From Tricholoma matsutake (lineage: Eukaryota > Basidiomycota > Agaricomycetes > Agaricales > Tricholomataceae), in NCBI GenBank assembly GCA_026075535.2, contig AP026539.1, positions 9,176,001 to 9,240,000 on the forward strand: a stretch of 64,000 bases of DNA, in the 5' to 3' direction. This document shows positions 43,846 through 55,131 of the stretch, in pieces (positions within the stretch are counted from its first letter, which is position 1; the number at the start of each line of letters is the position of its first letter). A model generated the notes under the pieces. It did not search any database, was not told the DNA's origin, and was given only the letters and a program-made list of their open reading frames with translations. Position numbers and translations under genes: made by a program.

Positions 43846-44789
43846 GGTGGTGTCTCATCGTGGTGTGGGTGCATGGGTCCCGCTCCCTGTCCTCATCCCC
43901 ATCCCTGTCCCTGTCCCTGTCTCCCTGTTGTCCCCATCCCAATGGTTTCCCATTTCTGCCCCACAAGCAGTTGCTTGCAGCGGTGGATTGGGGTGCTGCT
44001 GTGGTGGTGGCTGTCATTGCCATTCCACCCACAATCCACCCCACAAGCAGTGGCTCATGGGGCTGGAGGTGGGTGGTGTGTCGTTGGCCCCATCATCATC
44101 ATCCATTGTGGTTGGCAGCCATGCTTCACATTCTGGGGGTTCTGGTGCTGGTAGGGCGGTGGCATCATCGTTGTTGTTGACTGCACACTCACAATCCACC
44201 TTATGAGCAGAGGCTCGCAGGCATGGGGTGGGTGTGTTGGGTTGTCTTGTGTCCAGCCATCGTTACCAGTAGAGTAGAACCTATAAAACAAAAAAAACAA
44301 GTTAGTTAGTTTATAAAAACAAAAAGCAAACAAAAAAAAACTTACGTAGGGCCCAAGCAATGCAATCTGCATCGTTTGGGCCCACGTTCCATGCAGTCGG
44401 CTCATTTGTGGGTGGTGGCATCATTACCAGTAGATTATAACCTAAAAAACTAAAGCAACTGATTAGTTAGTTTATAAAAACAAAAAGCAAACAAAAAAAA
44501 AACTTATGAGGGCCCAAATGATGCAGCAGGTTGTGTCATTTGGGCCTGTGTTCCATCCAGTCCACTGGTTTGAAGGTGGTGGTGATGGTGGAGTGGGCAT
44601 GGGAATGGTGGCAGCAGGTGTCCATGCAGTGGTGGTGGTGGTAGAATGGAGAGGAGGGAGGCAGCGGCATTGTCGAGAGTGGTGGTGATGGTTGATGAGC
44701 TGGCAGTGTTGATGATGTGGCTGTGCACTTTGTCATGCACAGCCACCCCAATGGTACCTAGAGCAGTTAGTGGACACACTTTGTAAGTC

Positions 44790-44865
44790 TATGTGGTGTA
44801 GTGGTTATATCAGCTGTGCTGAAATGTTGTTGTCTAATGCCTAGGGTTCAATTCTGTCTTGTGTC
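44790..44865 (+). other. tRNA-like module at the right end of TE-C
   Basis: TGGTGTAGTGG at 44794-44804 and GGGTTCAATTC at 44844-44854 match A and B boxes. It reads outwards to the right terminus. Its A box differs from the other modules, so the two ends of the element derive from different tRNA-like sources. Confidence 0.5.
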
Positions 44866-45117
44866 ATTTATTTTATTACTTAGTAGTAAGGACTCCTGGT
44901 TCAATTCTACTAAATTCCTGGTCCGTTCTCCTGGATTCCTCATAGTCCAAGTCATGGGGAATTCCTGGAATGGTACCAGGAAGAGCCCAATTTACCAGGA
45001 TTATACCAGGAATCCACCAGGAATCCTACTGGAAGAGAAACTGCCAGGAGTAAACCATTTGGTGGACAATGGCTGAAGCAGGGACTACCAGGAATACATG
45101 GGGCAGTGTAAAGAGCT

Positions 45118-46080
45118 TGATTTAACCTGCAAATAAAATATATACTGTTTGTACATTATCTGATTTAGGTGTGCTAACAAAGGTTGTTTATATTTGTTAT
45201 TAAATCATCAAAAATGCTGTATCTCACTCAATTCTTGTCCCATTTGTTTTATTTAACTTGAAATAAAAAGATATATTGTTGGCCCATTATTGAAATCTCA
45301 TTTGGAATTATTTGGCCTTGTTTGTATGGTTTCAATTTATTATTTCAGTCAGTTCTTATATAAACAATGTTGTATACTATTAGATCATTGTTAAGTGCTG
45401 CACTTGAGGGTGGAAATCTGTCAGACTCATATTGGATGGTGTATCAGAGAGGACTTGGCTTCAACTTATAAGAAATTGTCCCTTCACCTTGTCAGTGTCT
45501 AATTTCAAGACAAAGGTAAATGTAAGAATATCAGAGTTCAAGAGGAAGTCCGAGACAGGAGAGGAGACTAGAGATTGAGATGGGTAAACTTGGTTGCTTT
45601 ATGAACCAAAGAATACACACAGAAGTAAATAGGTAAAATACTAAAGAGCAGAGTTAGGTCAGAGACCAGTGGAGAACAGAGTAGTGGAGGTATCATAGGA
45701 ATGGAAACTATATCTAAAATACTAATGCTATGCCCCAATCATTACTAGGTGACCTTGGTGGAAAATAAATCCACATTGCTGGAACAGAATCAAGAGATAT
45801 TATTATATTTGTTATTATTTGTTATTAATGAAAATAAGCTATATCTTCCTTAATGTTTAACTTGTAATAGAACAGAATATCATTGATGCATCATTAACAT
45901 AATGGTTTCCACTATTTGGTATTATTTATTAGGGCTAAATATAAAGTTTATATCCTGTATTCTATGTTTTGTATATCATTCTGATCAGCTTCTTGAGCTG
46001 ATTTAATATTTTTTACTTCTTTGCATACTATTGGGGTTTTTATTACCAAATATTGTCAGGTATTTAGCATTATTTGATTA
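45118..46080. repeat. Tandem repeat array, right part, with a divergent solo LTR inside
   Basis: The array markers reappear: GATTTAACCTGCAAAT (45119), CTGTATCTCACTCAATTCTTG near 45216, and a unit body after 45750. The LTR at 45389-45737 interrupts it. Confidence 0.55.
45384..45742 (-). mobile_element. Divergent, shortened solo LTR of the Ty3-I superfamily of LTRs
   Basis: It starts TGTTAAGTGCTG (45389) like the LTR at 63 and shares AGGACTTGGCTTCAACTTAT. With ATCAT at 45384-45388 and 45738-45742 as target duplication, it would be 349 bp and end CCCCA. The usual CTTGACA end is missing, so the right boundary is tentative. Confidence 0.45.
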
Positions 46081-46533
46081 TAGATCATAAAATATAAGGA
46101 CTTGTACCTGCCAGAATTGGCCCTCACCCCCAAGTATCCATGGGGATTTATGGTATGTGTTTGATAGCAAGCCCTTTAAAGTGGATTCTTATATATTAAT
46201 CAGATGCCTTGTGTTATTATGAACCTTTGTTTGGCATGCAGATGTTTGAAATTCTTCACAGGTGATTTTATGAGCATAGGATCAGGTGCTGATTAAGCTC
46301 AATACCAGCTGTTAATGGAAGACTGTAGACAAAATTACTCTGGATAGGGACTACTGATGATGGGCTCTTACTGGCCAGTAACAGCAGCCTGTTCAGGATT
46401 AATGGGCAACTATTCTTTTGTTGAAACTTGAATTCATTGTAATTTACAGTACTACTCCCAATATTCAGTAGTACCTGTGTGTATCTCTGGGCTTAGAATG
46501 CACACCTCTTGAGTGTCATGATGCAGGCAGTGG
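46081..46533. other. No recognisable feature
   Basis: AT-rich sequence with short frames only; no repeat homology noticed within the window. Confidence 0.35.
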
Positions 46534-46725
46534 ACAGTACTCCTAATAAAGGAGATATTATATCTGTGCATGTGTTATGCACCACGATGATGCAGCTGCA
46601 TACCTACACAGTACTCCTAATAAAGGAGATATTATATCTGTGCATGTGTTATGCACCACGATGATGCAGCTGCATACCTACACAGTACTCCTAATAAAGG
46701 AGATATTATATCTGTGCATGTGTTA
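46534..46725 (+). repeat. 74-bp tandem repeat, about 2.6 copies
   Basis: ACAGTACTCCTAATAAAGG begins copies at 46534, 46608 and 46682. The copies are essentially identical, so the duplication is recent. Each contains a small inverted repeat CTCCTAATAAAGGAG. Confidence 0.8.
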
Positions 46726-46867
46726 GCTATTTATGTACTCATGTCACATCCCAAGCTTTACTGCAAATTATAAAATACAGGTTCCCTGTGCATGCATGCA
46801 CATGCTCAACATTTCATAATGTCAAAACTTTTGATGTCATCTGGACCATGTGCACTGTGCTGGGTCA

Positions 46868-47045
46868 TAGATGGTGTGGTTGTGGTAGCCATCCCCTCTC
46901 CCTCCCCATTGCTCCCTGTTTCCACCCCATGAGCAGTTGCTCACAGCAGTGGTTGGGGGTGCTGTGGTGGTGGGTAGTGGCTGCCTAGTCATTGTCTTGC
47001 CTTAGTCATAATTGAAGAGAAAAAAAAACAAAAAAACTTACCAAC
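46868..47045 (-). repeat. Fragment of the TE-A/B/C family interior
   Basis: The sequence CATCCCCTCTCCCTCCCC, then CCCCATGAGCAGTTGCTCAC and GGGGTGCTGTGGTGGTGG, matches TE-C at about 43940-44020. It ends in an A-rich stretch CAAAAAAACTTACC like the reversed splice-like signal of the palindromic units. Ends are not defined. Confidence 0.45.
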
Positions 47046-47399
47046 TTGATGAGGGAAGTCATCATAGTGACTCTGCTGAGAATTCAAGTTAATACTTATC
47101 TAGAAAAAGAGAAAAGGAAGTGTTAGTAGTGACAAGAACAAGAAAAATAGCAAAAATTACATAGAGAACCTTTTAAAAGGTGTCTTGCCAGGGCACCATG
47201 ACCGAGTGTGGTGGAGGAGAGTGATAACAATGTTGATCGAGAAGATCAATCATGGTCATCATTGCATTTCCATGGTTGCAACACCTCACATTTTTTGTGT
47301 GTAATGGGCATAGCACAACCTGAAGAAGATTGATAGGCATAAATTGTGATATATTACTAACTAACAAGGCCCAACTGGCACTAGCTGGCACTACCTGTA

Positions 47400-47525
47400 A
47401 AAACCTGTGACACTGTGTGGATGGGTGTGGTATGACACAGGTTTGGAATTTCAGACACCATACCCATACCTGTATACCCCATGACCTAAATACTGCAGGT
47501 TTACCTGCACCCATGCTATTCCCTA
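47400..47525 (-). repeat. Dispersed repeat, copy 2
   Basis: Minus-strand match to 15490-15630 in several ordered blocks (AGCATGGGT, CCTGCAGTATT, ACAGGTATGGGTATGGT, CACAGGTTT). Diverged. Upstream flank up to 47750 has no recognisable gene. Confidence 0.45.
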
Positions 47526-47751
47526 ACTAGAGTGTTACATGGTATTCATTGGCTGTCAGATGAGCAAAAGAAAGTTCCAAACTTTATAGGTTCCAACTTG
47601 CCAAGGTCTGATTCAGGAGACAGGGATTATTATTGCAGTACTGCTTACTTTGTTTAAGCCATGGTGAACAGGACTTGATTTAAAAAACAATGAAGAAACA
47701 TAGGAAGAGAGATTTGAAAAGCACCTTTTTTCATCATGAGCCAATGAAGTC

Positions 47752-48658
47752 ATGCAAAACTTAAACATTTGTTATGAATGTTTAGATTCTCTAGATGACT
47801 TTCATGCTCAAATGAAGAAAGGAGCAGTGGCCATGCCAAAATGGGCAGATGATGACCATATATGGCAAGACTTAGACCAAACTACTATAGATGACTACAT
47901 GGATACTGAAAACATAGGAATAATGTGTGAAGATCTAGTAATTCCAGAAGCTCTTGGGAAAAAAGAAAACATTCAAAAAAACATCATGAGTAGCATCAGA
48001 CAAATTTTAACTGAATGTGGATGGACATCTTGCAATTATATTATGTTACCTGCTGACTGCAATCTGAATCCAGCACTGCCTATAATAACACAATCTTCTA
48101 CCCAATGGAAAATGGCCATTGCAGCTCATCGAGCCCAAGTTTTAAGAGATCATGCCAAGAACCATGAGACTAGCTCAGGCAACAACAGGCACTCAAGTCA
48201 AAACTTCAGAGCTAATGAAGTTAAGATTGTGAATAAAGATCACCTTAAAAGTTCATATACTAGCAAATGATGGCAACCAATGATTGACACAATTGCAAAA
48301 AAGTTTATGCTCAACAAGGAGCAAGAACGTGCTTATCACATCATTGTTAATCATTCGTGCAGTGAAAGTTCTGACCAGCTACAAATGAACATGGCAGGGA
48401 TGGCTGGAACAGGAAAAACATGAGTACTACTTGCACTAATAGAATTATTTCCTGAAAAAAATGAAAGTCATCGGTTAGTAATTGTAGCTCCTACCAGAAG
48501 TGCAGCAGCACTCTTGGGTGGCTCAACCTATCACTTTATGTTTGGCATTGACACTGATGGATGCAAAAGTACAAATGCTCAACTAGCTTCAATAAAAAGC
48601 AGGCTTCAACGGGTTGACTATGTTTTCTTGGATGAAGTATCTATGCTTTCTTGTTGAG
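47752..48658 (+). pseudogene. G5, 5' part: Pif1-like helicase, cut in the Walker B region
   Basis: A leader (MQNLNICYECLDSLDDFHAQ...) characteristic of a repetitive Agaricomycete helicase family is followed by LNKEQERAYHIIVNHSC (near 48312). Walker A GMAGTGKT lies at 48397-48420, VIVAPTRSAAALLGGSTYH at about 48480, and YVFLDEVSMLSC, ending at 48653. A TGA stands at 48268-48270 and another directly after GKT. Pif1 enzymes are 5'-3' DNA helicases; this family is often mobile-element-borne. Ty3-I copy 2 inserted right after MLSC with a TTGAG duplication; the next codon in the restored frame is again TGA, probably from CGA. Confidence 0.75.
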
Positions 48659-49365
48659 TGTCAAGAACCGTTCCTCACCCGATCGGAACCCACATTCTGT
48701 CTGACTCTTTCCCGCATGTCTAACCCGACATTTGTCTACTCCTTCCAATTTTGTTCCCGGCTGCCTTGCACTGCCCACACTGCTGTGCACCAGGCCGCCT
48801 TGTACAGCATCCATGGCTGCCTTCCCAAGGCTGCCATCTAGTTTTGCAAATTCGACTACGGATTCCTGTGCGGCCTCTGCTAGGTAATTTATCTATGCAG
48901 TCGAGACACTGCTGCAGTTCCCATTTCTGTCCCACTTTTATTCCAGACTCTAGTATTTAAGTTTAGTTAGTTTTGCCTTGTATTCCCCAGTTCATATATC
49001 GACATAGACTCGACTTTAACTTGTCAACCTAAATCTTATTCTACTCCTACCTCTGTCCTCTAAGAGTCTGAACTCCATTCAACTCAACCTCTAGTCTCCC
49101 TCTGAAGTTCTAGTCTCATCTGAACTTAATCTAAGTCCCCCCGTACTCCTCCCCGCATTACCCGCACTTTCCTGCTCTTACCTCCAGACCTTTGACTTGA
49201 AATTAGGACACCAGATGAGGTGAAGGGTGCAGCTTCTTACAAGCTGAAGCCAAGTCCTTTCTGTTTCCCCTCCCGCAGAATCCTCATCGACCTGACAACC
49301 CCTACTATTATCACCTGCAGTGTCCGATCGGATTCCAACAAGCCCTTTAGGATCAGTTCTTAACA
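48659..49365 (+). repeat. Ty3-I copy 2 5' LTR
   Basis: TGTCAAGAACCGTTCC to GGATCAGTTCTTAACA, 707 bp. A pyrimidine-rich leader of about 40 bp separates it from the gag ATG at 49406. Confidence 0.9.
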
Positions 49366-49405
49366 GTATATACAAACTCCCACTTCACTCATCTCTCTTC
49401 CTCCT

Positions 49406-50748
49406 ATGACCCCAACTGAAACTCACCAGCACACAACTAGAAACTCTCAGCACGCTGGTACCATTCCAGGAATCTCTGCAATTCAGCGATCCACATTTCC
49501 TAGCCCACGACCCGCCACAACATTCGGAGTATCTTCCAGACCTTCCAACATTTTCTGACAAATTGGCTCCGGAGCCCCATCCATCAGTGCAAGCCTCATG
49601 TCTACTCAAGCCCAACAACCTCCCACAAATCTGGAAGAACCCCAACCCATGACTCCCCTTGAGTATGTAGGGGGCATCAACCAGCCTGAACCCTATGGGT
49701 TGGAAGATTGTGGTCTAGGGGATGGACCTCCCGGCGGACCCGATGACCCTAGTGGTCCTGACGGCCCTGGGGGCAACCCCAATCCCAATGATCCTGATGA
49801 TCAACCTCCCGCAGGAGGAAACCCTGATCCAGGGGATAGGTTCATAGATGTTCTTTACAACCTCTCAGAGAGTATCTGCACCCTCCAACAAAACAATGCA
49901 CCCAAGACTGAGAAAATCAAAGTTTGCCACCCCAACACCTTCGATGGTTCCAACCCAAAGAAACTTAGAGACTTCCTAGCATTTCCATGACCATCCGCAC
50001 ATATTTTCTTCTGATGAGAAAAAGATCATATTTATCCTTTCTTATCTCAAGGGATCAGCTCTCAGTTGGTCTTAATGACCCAACTGATTCCGCACACTGG
50101 ATGTGGGATTATGAAGCTTTCCTTGCTGAGCTAGAGAGCAACTTTGGCCTGCATGACCCGGTCGGGGATGCAGAAAAAGCCCTTTCTGACTTAACAATGA
50201 AAAAGGTGGTTGCATTACAAAGTATAACGTTGACTTCTGGGAGTTAGCTTCTAGGGTCAACTGGAATGAGGCAGCCCTCCGTGACTGCTATTTCTGCGGT
50301 CTTCCGCTCCAACTTCGCATAGAAGTCCTTTGGGGTGGTAAACCCAACACCCTTGCAGAACTGCACTTGAAAGTGCAGGACTGCGATGATATCTACTGGA
50401 TGCAGGAGGATGAAACCCAATTCGAAACAAAGAATTCTGGAAACTCTTCTACCCCTGTCAAGAAGAACACCCCCAAAAGTTCCTCCCAGTCTACCAATCA
50501 ATCCTCTTCGAACTCCGCTTGGGGTAACTCCTCCAACCAGCAGTCTTCCGCGACAAAGAACACTTCATCTCCAATAAATTGGGGAAGAACAGCAAACTTA
50601 CTGCGGAAGAACGAGAACGTTGCATGAGGGAAAGACTTTGTCTCTACTGCAGTGAAGAAGGGCATGTAGCAGGAAACTGCCTGAAATCTAAAGCCGCAAA
50701 AGCTGGCACATCCACTGTGATTCCCAAATCCACGGACTCAGAAAAATA
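49406..50748 (+). pseudogene. Ty3-I copy 2 gag
   Basis: ATG at 49406 opens MTPTETHQHTTRNSQHAG. TGA at 49556-49558 stands where copy 1 has Arg. A Gly/Pro/Asp-rich stretch lies near 49720-49830. The capsid-like block is broken by a small deletion near 49980, compared with copy 1. The zinc knuckle is [18 protein letters not shown] at about 50640-50682. It ends at a TAG near 50748. Confidence 0.75.
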
Positions 50749-51072
50749 GTCTGCAACCCTCAGGAAACAGCCATTGGGGCTGGGGGTTGCATTGACCTTA
50801 CCCACTTGGCTGCCTACATTCATCTCAATGTGTCTGCTCTTTCCGACCCCAACTCCCTAACCATTCTTTTAACCTTTCCTGACTCTTCCGCCCCTTTCCA
50901 AACCCTTATCGACTCTGGCTCCTCCCATTGCTTTCTTGACTCCTCTTTTGTGTTGAATAACCAACTCAGCATGGAATCCATTAACCCAATTGGCTTATGA
51001 CTCTTTGATGGATCTTGCAACTCCACCATAACTCAGGTCGTCAAACTTCCAATCACCTTTGCTGCCAGTGAA
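50749..51072 (+). pseudogene. Ty3-I copy 2 protease
   Basis: LIDSGSSHCFLDSSFVLNN at about 50907-50965 carries the DSGS active site. TGA at 50998-51000 separates it from the next frame, LFDGSCNSTITQVVKLP. Copy 1 has a TGA at the same place, so the stop may be ancestral or lie at a shared CpG. Confidence 0.65.
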
Positions 51073-52923
51073 GTGTTCAATTTGTCATTCTATGTAACCT
51101 TGCTCAACTCTTCCTGTTCCGCCGTACTTGGTCATAACTGGCTGAAGCAATACAATCTGTTGATTGACTGGTCTTCAAGCCAACTTGCTTTCTGCTCTGC
51201 AGATCATAGAGGTCCAGCACCCCTGATGTCACCTTTGCCCCTGAACCTTCCAGTAGAAATCCTTGACTCCTCCACACTTTCCGAACCCACCATTCCTCCC
51301 AAGTTTACACCCCCCAACATCTCTTTCATCAATGCTGCCGCCTATGCACATGCTAGCAAACTTCCTGGGGCAGTAGCTTTTCAGATGACCTTCGCTCCAG
51401 AAGGGTTATCTGCCCACTCCGCCCAATCTGCTAACTCATCTGACCTATCCAATATTCCGCCTGAGTATCATGAATTCGCTGATGTCTTTAATAAGACTAA
51501 AGCAGACACCCTTCCTTCACACCGGTCTTACGACCTCAAGATAGAGACAGAAGACAACACTCCTCCACCTCCGGGCTGCATGTATTCTCTCTCTCCCTCT
51601 GAATTAGAAGCCTTACGAGTCTTCATTGACGAAAACATCTGCTCAGGTTTCATACACCCTTCTAAGTCTCCGCATGGTGCTCCAATTCTCTTTGTTCAGA
51701 AGAAGGACAGTAGCCTACAACTTTGCATCAACTACCGAGGACTCAACCGTCTTACAAAGAAAAACCGCTATCCCCTTCCTCTCATTTCTGACCTCCTCGA
51801 CTCTCCCCGAAAAGCCCACTTGTTCACTAAAATAGACTTGCGGCACACTTACCACCTGGTCTGCATTGTGGATGGTGATGAATGGAAAACTACTTTCTGC
51901 ACCCGCTATGGATCCTTCGAGTGGTTGGTGGTTCCCTTTGGACTCACTAATGCACCCGCAGCCTTCCAGTGGTTTATGAACAACATCTTCAGTGACATGC
52001 TGGATGTTTGTGTCATCGTGTACCTCGACGACATCCTGATCTATTCAGACAACAAGTCCCAGCACGGGGCTCACGTCAAAGCAGTCCTCCGCTGTCTCCT
52101 GAAAAATGGACTTTATGCCTCTCCACAGAAATGTGAGTTCCACAAAGACACCGTTGAATATTTAGGTTTTATCCTTTCACCAGATGGGCTGCGGATGTCC
52201 GAGGATAAAGTCAAAACCATTCTCGACTGGCCTGAGCCTAGGAAAGTTAAGAACATCCAATCCTTCTTAGGCTTTTGCAATTTTTACCACTGCTTCATTA
52301 ACGGCTATTCAGACATTGTCATTCCACTCACCTGCTTGACATGGAAATCCACACCCTGGGACTTCCACAAGAAATGCCGTGACACTTTTGAAAAGCTCAA
52401 ACAAGAACTCACCCATGCCTCCGTCTTAATGCAATGGGTCCCTGACTCACAGATGGTACTCAAAACCGACGCTTCTGACTATGCCTTAGTGGCTATCCTT
52501 TTGGTTTACACTGTGGATGGAGAAATCCATCCAGTCACTTTTCATTCCCGCTCTTTCAATCCCGCTGAACTAAATTACAACACCCATGATAAGGAACTCT
52601 TGGCAATTTTTGAAGCCTTCAAACACTGGTGGCAGTATTTCGAGGGTTCCGCAAACCCGGTTGATGTGGTGACCAACCACAAAAATCTTGAGTACTTCAG
52701 CACTACCAAGTTGCTCACCCGCTGCCAGGCCCATTGGTCTGAATACCTTTCCCAGTTCAATCTTGTCATCCGATTCCGCCCTGGAAAATTAGGGGCCAAG
52801 CCAGATGCGCTCACTAGATGTTGGGATGTCTACCACAAAGGGGGAAATAGCAACTTCGCCTCCGTAAACCCAACCAACTTCCGACCTGTATTCACACAAG
52901 AACAGCTCACCTCTTCCCTTTGA
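51073..52923 (+). CDS. Ty3-I copy 2 RT-RNase H
   Basis: An open frame of 616 codons. The protease end GHNWLKQYN is followed by SPHGAPILFVQKKDSSLQLC and FTKIDLRHTYHLV (first catalytic Asp). VPFGLTNAPAAFQWF and VIVYLDDILIYS (YLDD at 52021-52032) follow. RNase H shows VLKTDASDYALVAIL and ELLAIFEAFKHWW, and the connection ends GAKPDALTR. All RT catalytic residues are present, so this reading frame could encode an active enzyme, although the full polyprotein is broken upstream and downstream. Confidence 0.85.
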   Translation: MFNLSFYVTLLNSSCSAVLGHNWLKQYNLLIDWSSSQLAFCSADHRGPAPLMSPLPLNLPVEILDSSTLSEPTIPPKFTPPNISFINAAAYAHASKLPGAVAFQMTFAPEGLSAHSAQSANSSDLSNIPPEYHEFADVFNKTKADTLPSHRSYDLKIETEDNTPPPPGCMYSLSPSELEALRVFIDENICSGFIHPSKSPHGAPILFVQKKDSSLQLCINYRGLNRLTKKNRYPLPLISDLLDSPRKAHLFTKIDLRHTYHLVCIVDGDEWKTTFCTRYGSFEWLVVPFGLTNAPAAFQWFMNNIFSDMLDVCVIVYLDDILIYSDNKSQHGAHVKAVLRCLLKNGLYASPQKCEFHKDTVEYLGFILSPDGLRMSEDKVKTILDWPEPRKVKNIQSFLGFCNFYHCFINGYSDIVIPLTCLTWKSTPWDFHKKCRDTFEKLKQELTHASVLMQWVPDSQMVLKTDASDYALVAILLVYTVDGEIHPVTFHSRSFNPAELNYNTHDKELLAIFEAFKHWWQYFEGSANPVDVVTNHKNLEYFSTTKLLTRCQAHWSEYLSQFNLVIRFRPGKLGAKPDALTRCWDVYHKGGNSNFASVNPTNFRPVFTQEQLTSSL

Positions 52924-52965
52924 GCCACCTATTTTGCCACACCTGTCCTTTGACAAGCAGTAATC

Positions 52966-53822
52966 ATGGATGTTGAGAAACTTCACAACAACATCTGCAC
53001 CTCCCTACCCCTTGACCCCTTATCATCCGCACATCTTCCGACACCTGTTGACCCCAACTGGACAACAGATGAGGCAGGTCTTCTCTGCCACTTTGACTGG
53101 ATTTATGTTCTGGACGTCACAGATCTCTGCCTCAAGGTCCTCCAATACAAACATCATCATATTCTCTCTGGCCACTTTGGACAAAACAAATCCCAGCAGC
53201 TTGTCTGCCAGGAATATGTCTGGCCAAACCTCCACACCTTTGTGCAGGAATTCTGCAAATCCTGTACGACTTGCAAGTGATCCAAATCGCCTCAACATAA
53301 GCCCTACAGGTTCCTAAAGCAACTTCTGGTTCCAGAACAACCTTGGAATTCCATCTCCATGGACTTTATTGAACAACTACCCAACTCCGATGGTCATACT
53401 GCTATCCTGGTCATTGTTGACTGCCTCACCAAGCAAGGCATCTTCATCCCAACTGTCAATGAAATCACAGCCCAAGAACTAGCCAACCTGTTCGTCCTCC
53501 ACATCTTCTCCAAGCATGGTGTTCCATTGCACGTCACTTGCAACTGGGGATCTGAGTTTGTCTCCCATTTCTTCCACTCCCTCAGAAAAACCCTCGACAT
53601 GCAGATCCACTTCACTTCCGGTTATCACCTGCAAGGTGATGGTCAGACAGAACGACTTAACCAGACCTTGGAACAGTACCTCCGGATCTTCTGTAACTAT
53701 CAGCAAGACGACTTGTCTCACCTCCTTCCCTTAGGCAAATTTGCCTACAACAATGCGCCTGCCACCTCTACAGGCATATCCCCTTTCTTTGCCAACAAAG
53801 GCTATCACCCGAACATTTCCAT
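52966..53822 (+). pseudogene. Ty3-I copy 2 integrase, N-terminal part
   Basis: The zinc domain has HHHILSGHFGQNKSQQ and FCKSCTTCK, ending in TGA at 53278-53280. The core is MDFIEQLPNSDGHTAILVIV from 53359. HVTCNWGSEF follows, with Asn (53542-53544) at the second catalytic Asp, as in copy 1, then DGQTERLNQTLEQYL. It runs to GYHPNIS, where the solo LTR inserted. Confidence 0.8.
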
Positions 53823-55131
53823 TGATGATGCTCAACCTGGAAACCCAAACAAAACCCACAAAAAGGCTTCAGATGGTATAACATGAGTCAGAGGAAGGGT
53901 GTGAGGCCCTCTAGATGTCACCTGTCAGACCGACCGTCAAATAGTCATAAAAGGACTGCTTGTCAAAGCAGTCCGAGGCTAAAAGAATGTGTTTCGAGGA
54001 CTTGCAATGATTTGTGAGATGTTGCAATGATTTTCGAGATGTTGCAATGCTTTTCGAGGAAGTCTTGAGGAATTTCGAGTGCGCAGATATGTTCAGATGC
54101 AAGATTGGGGGACTAGACGAGTAGTAGAAGTGAAGAAAAGGCTAATCGAGGGAAGCGAGAGCGAAAATAGTGTAATGCAAGGAATTTCGAGGAATTTCGA
54201 GGAGGTTTAGCGTAAAACACCAAACTTCGGACTGAATAAGACTAAGCCAAACTCTCAAATCACTGTGATTTGGGAGGAAGACGACAACTTTCTTGTATTT
54301 CTTTGTATCTAGTACATCTTTTTATATAAAATAAAGAAAGTACCTAAAAAGGCTAGAGAACATGTGTAGAACATGAGGCAAAAGATATGAGTTAAGGCAC
54401 AAGGCCAAAAAGGAGACTGGAATCCGAACAAGAAAGATATATATCATATGATGAAAGAGTAATAAAGGGTATAGAACTAAAAGGGGACTGTCCTTTGTGT
54501 ATAAACTGCGCTAAGTCTCGCAATAATGCGTCCAGTGAATTCTGTGCACGATAGGGACTTGGAATGAGGCTGACCTACTATCAGCAGGTTTGAGCACAAG
54601 TTGGAATACTTCCTGGCGCATATTCCACCATATAGATAACAAATGCGGCACCCGATGTCACTCACAGTCTCTCAATATCGATCGATGATGCTCGACAATG
54701 CTTGACGATGCTAGGGGATACATCTGGCATGTGTGTGATGAGTATTTAGATAGCGATATAGTGTCCGATGTTGATTTGCAATGTTCAATGATTTTCAAAG
54801 TTGATCAAGGAAATATTGGACTTGTTCGAAGGCTGATATCGCTGCAATATTGCTCGATACTGGTTTGGAACCCATCGACGATGCTCCAAGTGTATATCCT
54901 GAGCTGTCCGAAGGTCAGGGGAGTTGTATTATGGCGGCTGAAGGCATACAAAGAATTTCGAGGTGTCGCAAAGAGTTTCAAAGCATTGCAAAGGATTTCG
55001 AAGCATTCTCGTGACTTTGTAGAGCTTCATAGAGCGTCGTAGAGCTTCGGAGGGGTTCGTATGGGTTCATAGAGCTTCGACGACAATTGTAGATGTGTTT
55101 TCTGAGCTTGAACAACAAGGTGGACCTATCA
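53823..55131 (-). mobile_element. Solo LTR of Ty3-II in the copy 2 integrase
   Basis: It runs TGATGATGCTCAACC to GACCTATCA (1309 bp), the same termini as the Ty3-II LTR, and its centre (about 54340-54690) closely matches 23660-24010. The integrase frame of Ty3-I continues on both sides (NIS ... VFPECDLASQHAHKF). The target duplication is not clear. Confidence 0.8.

Larger units (their letters stand above)
43191..45112. mobile_element. TE-C: TIR element with tRNA-like ends, inserted in the repeat array
   Basis: The ends TTTACACTGCCCCA (43191) and TGGGGCAGTGTAAA (45112) are perfect inverted repeats. Subterminal regions contain CCAGGAAT/TCCTGG repeats in place of the CCGGAAT repeats of TE-A and TE-B. 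The interior is the TE-A/TE-B interior in reverse: outward tRNA-like module, four stem-loops, GAGCAACTGC-type repeats, two palindromic units, CCACCA tract, second tRNA-like module. Flanking direct repeats TGATTTAACCTG lie at 43176-43187 and 45118-45129, a few bases outside the ends. This differs from the TAC duplications of TE-A and TE-B. No protein gene. Confidence 0.65.

Noticed and set aside
46534..46725. A CRISPR array
   Set aside because: The repeats are contiguous 74-bp units without unique spacers.
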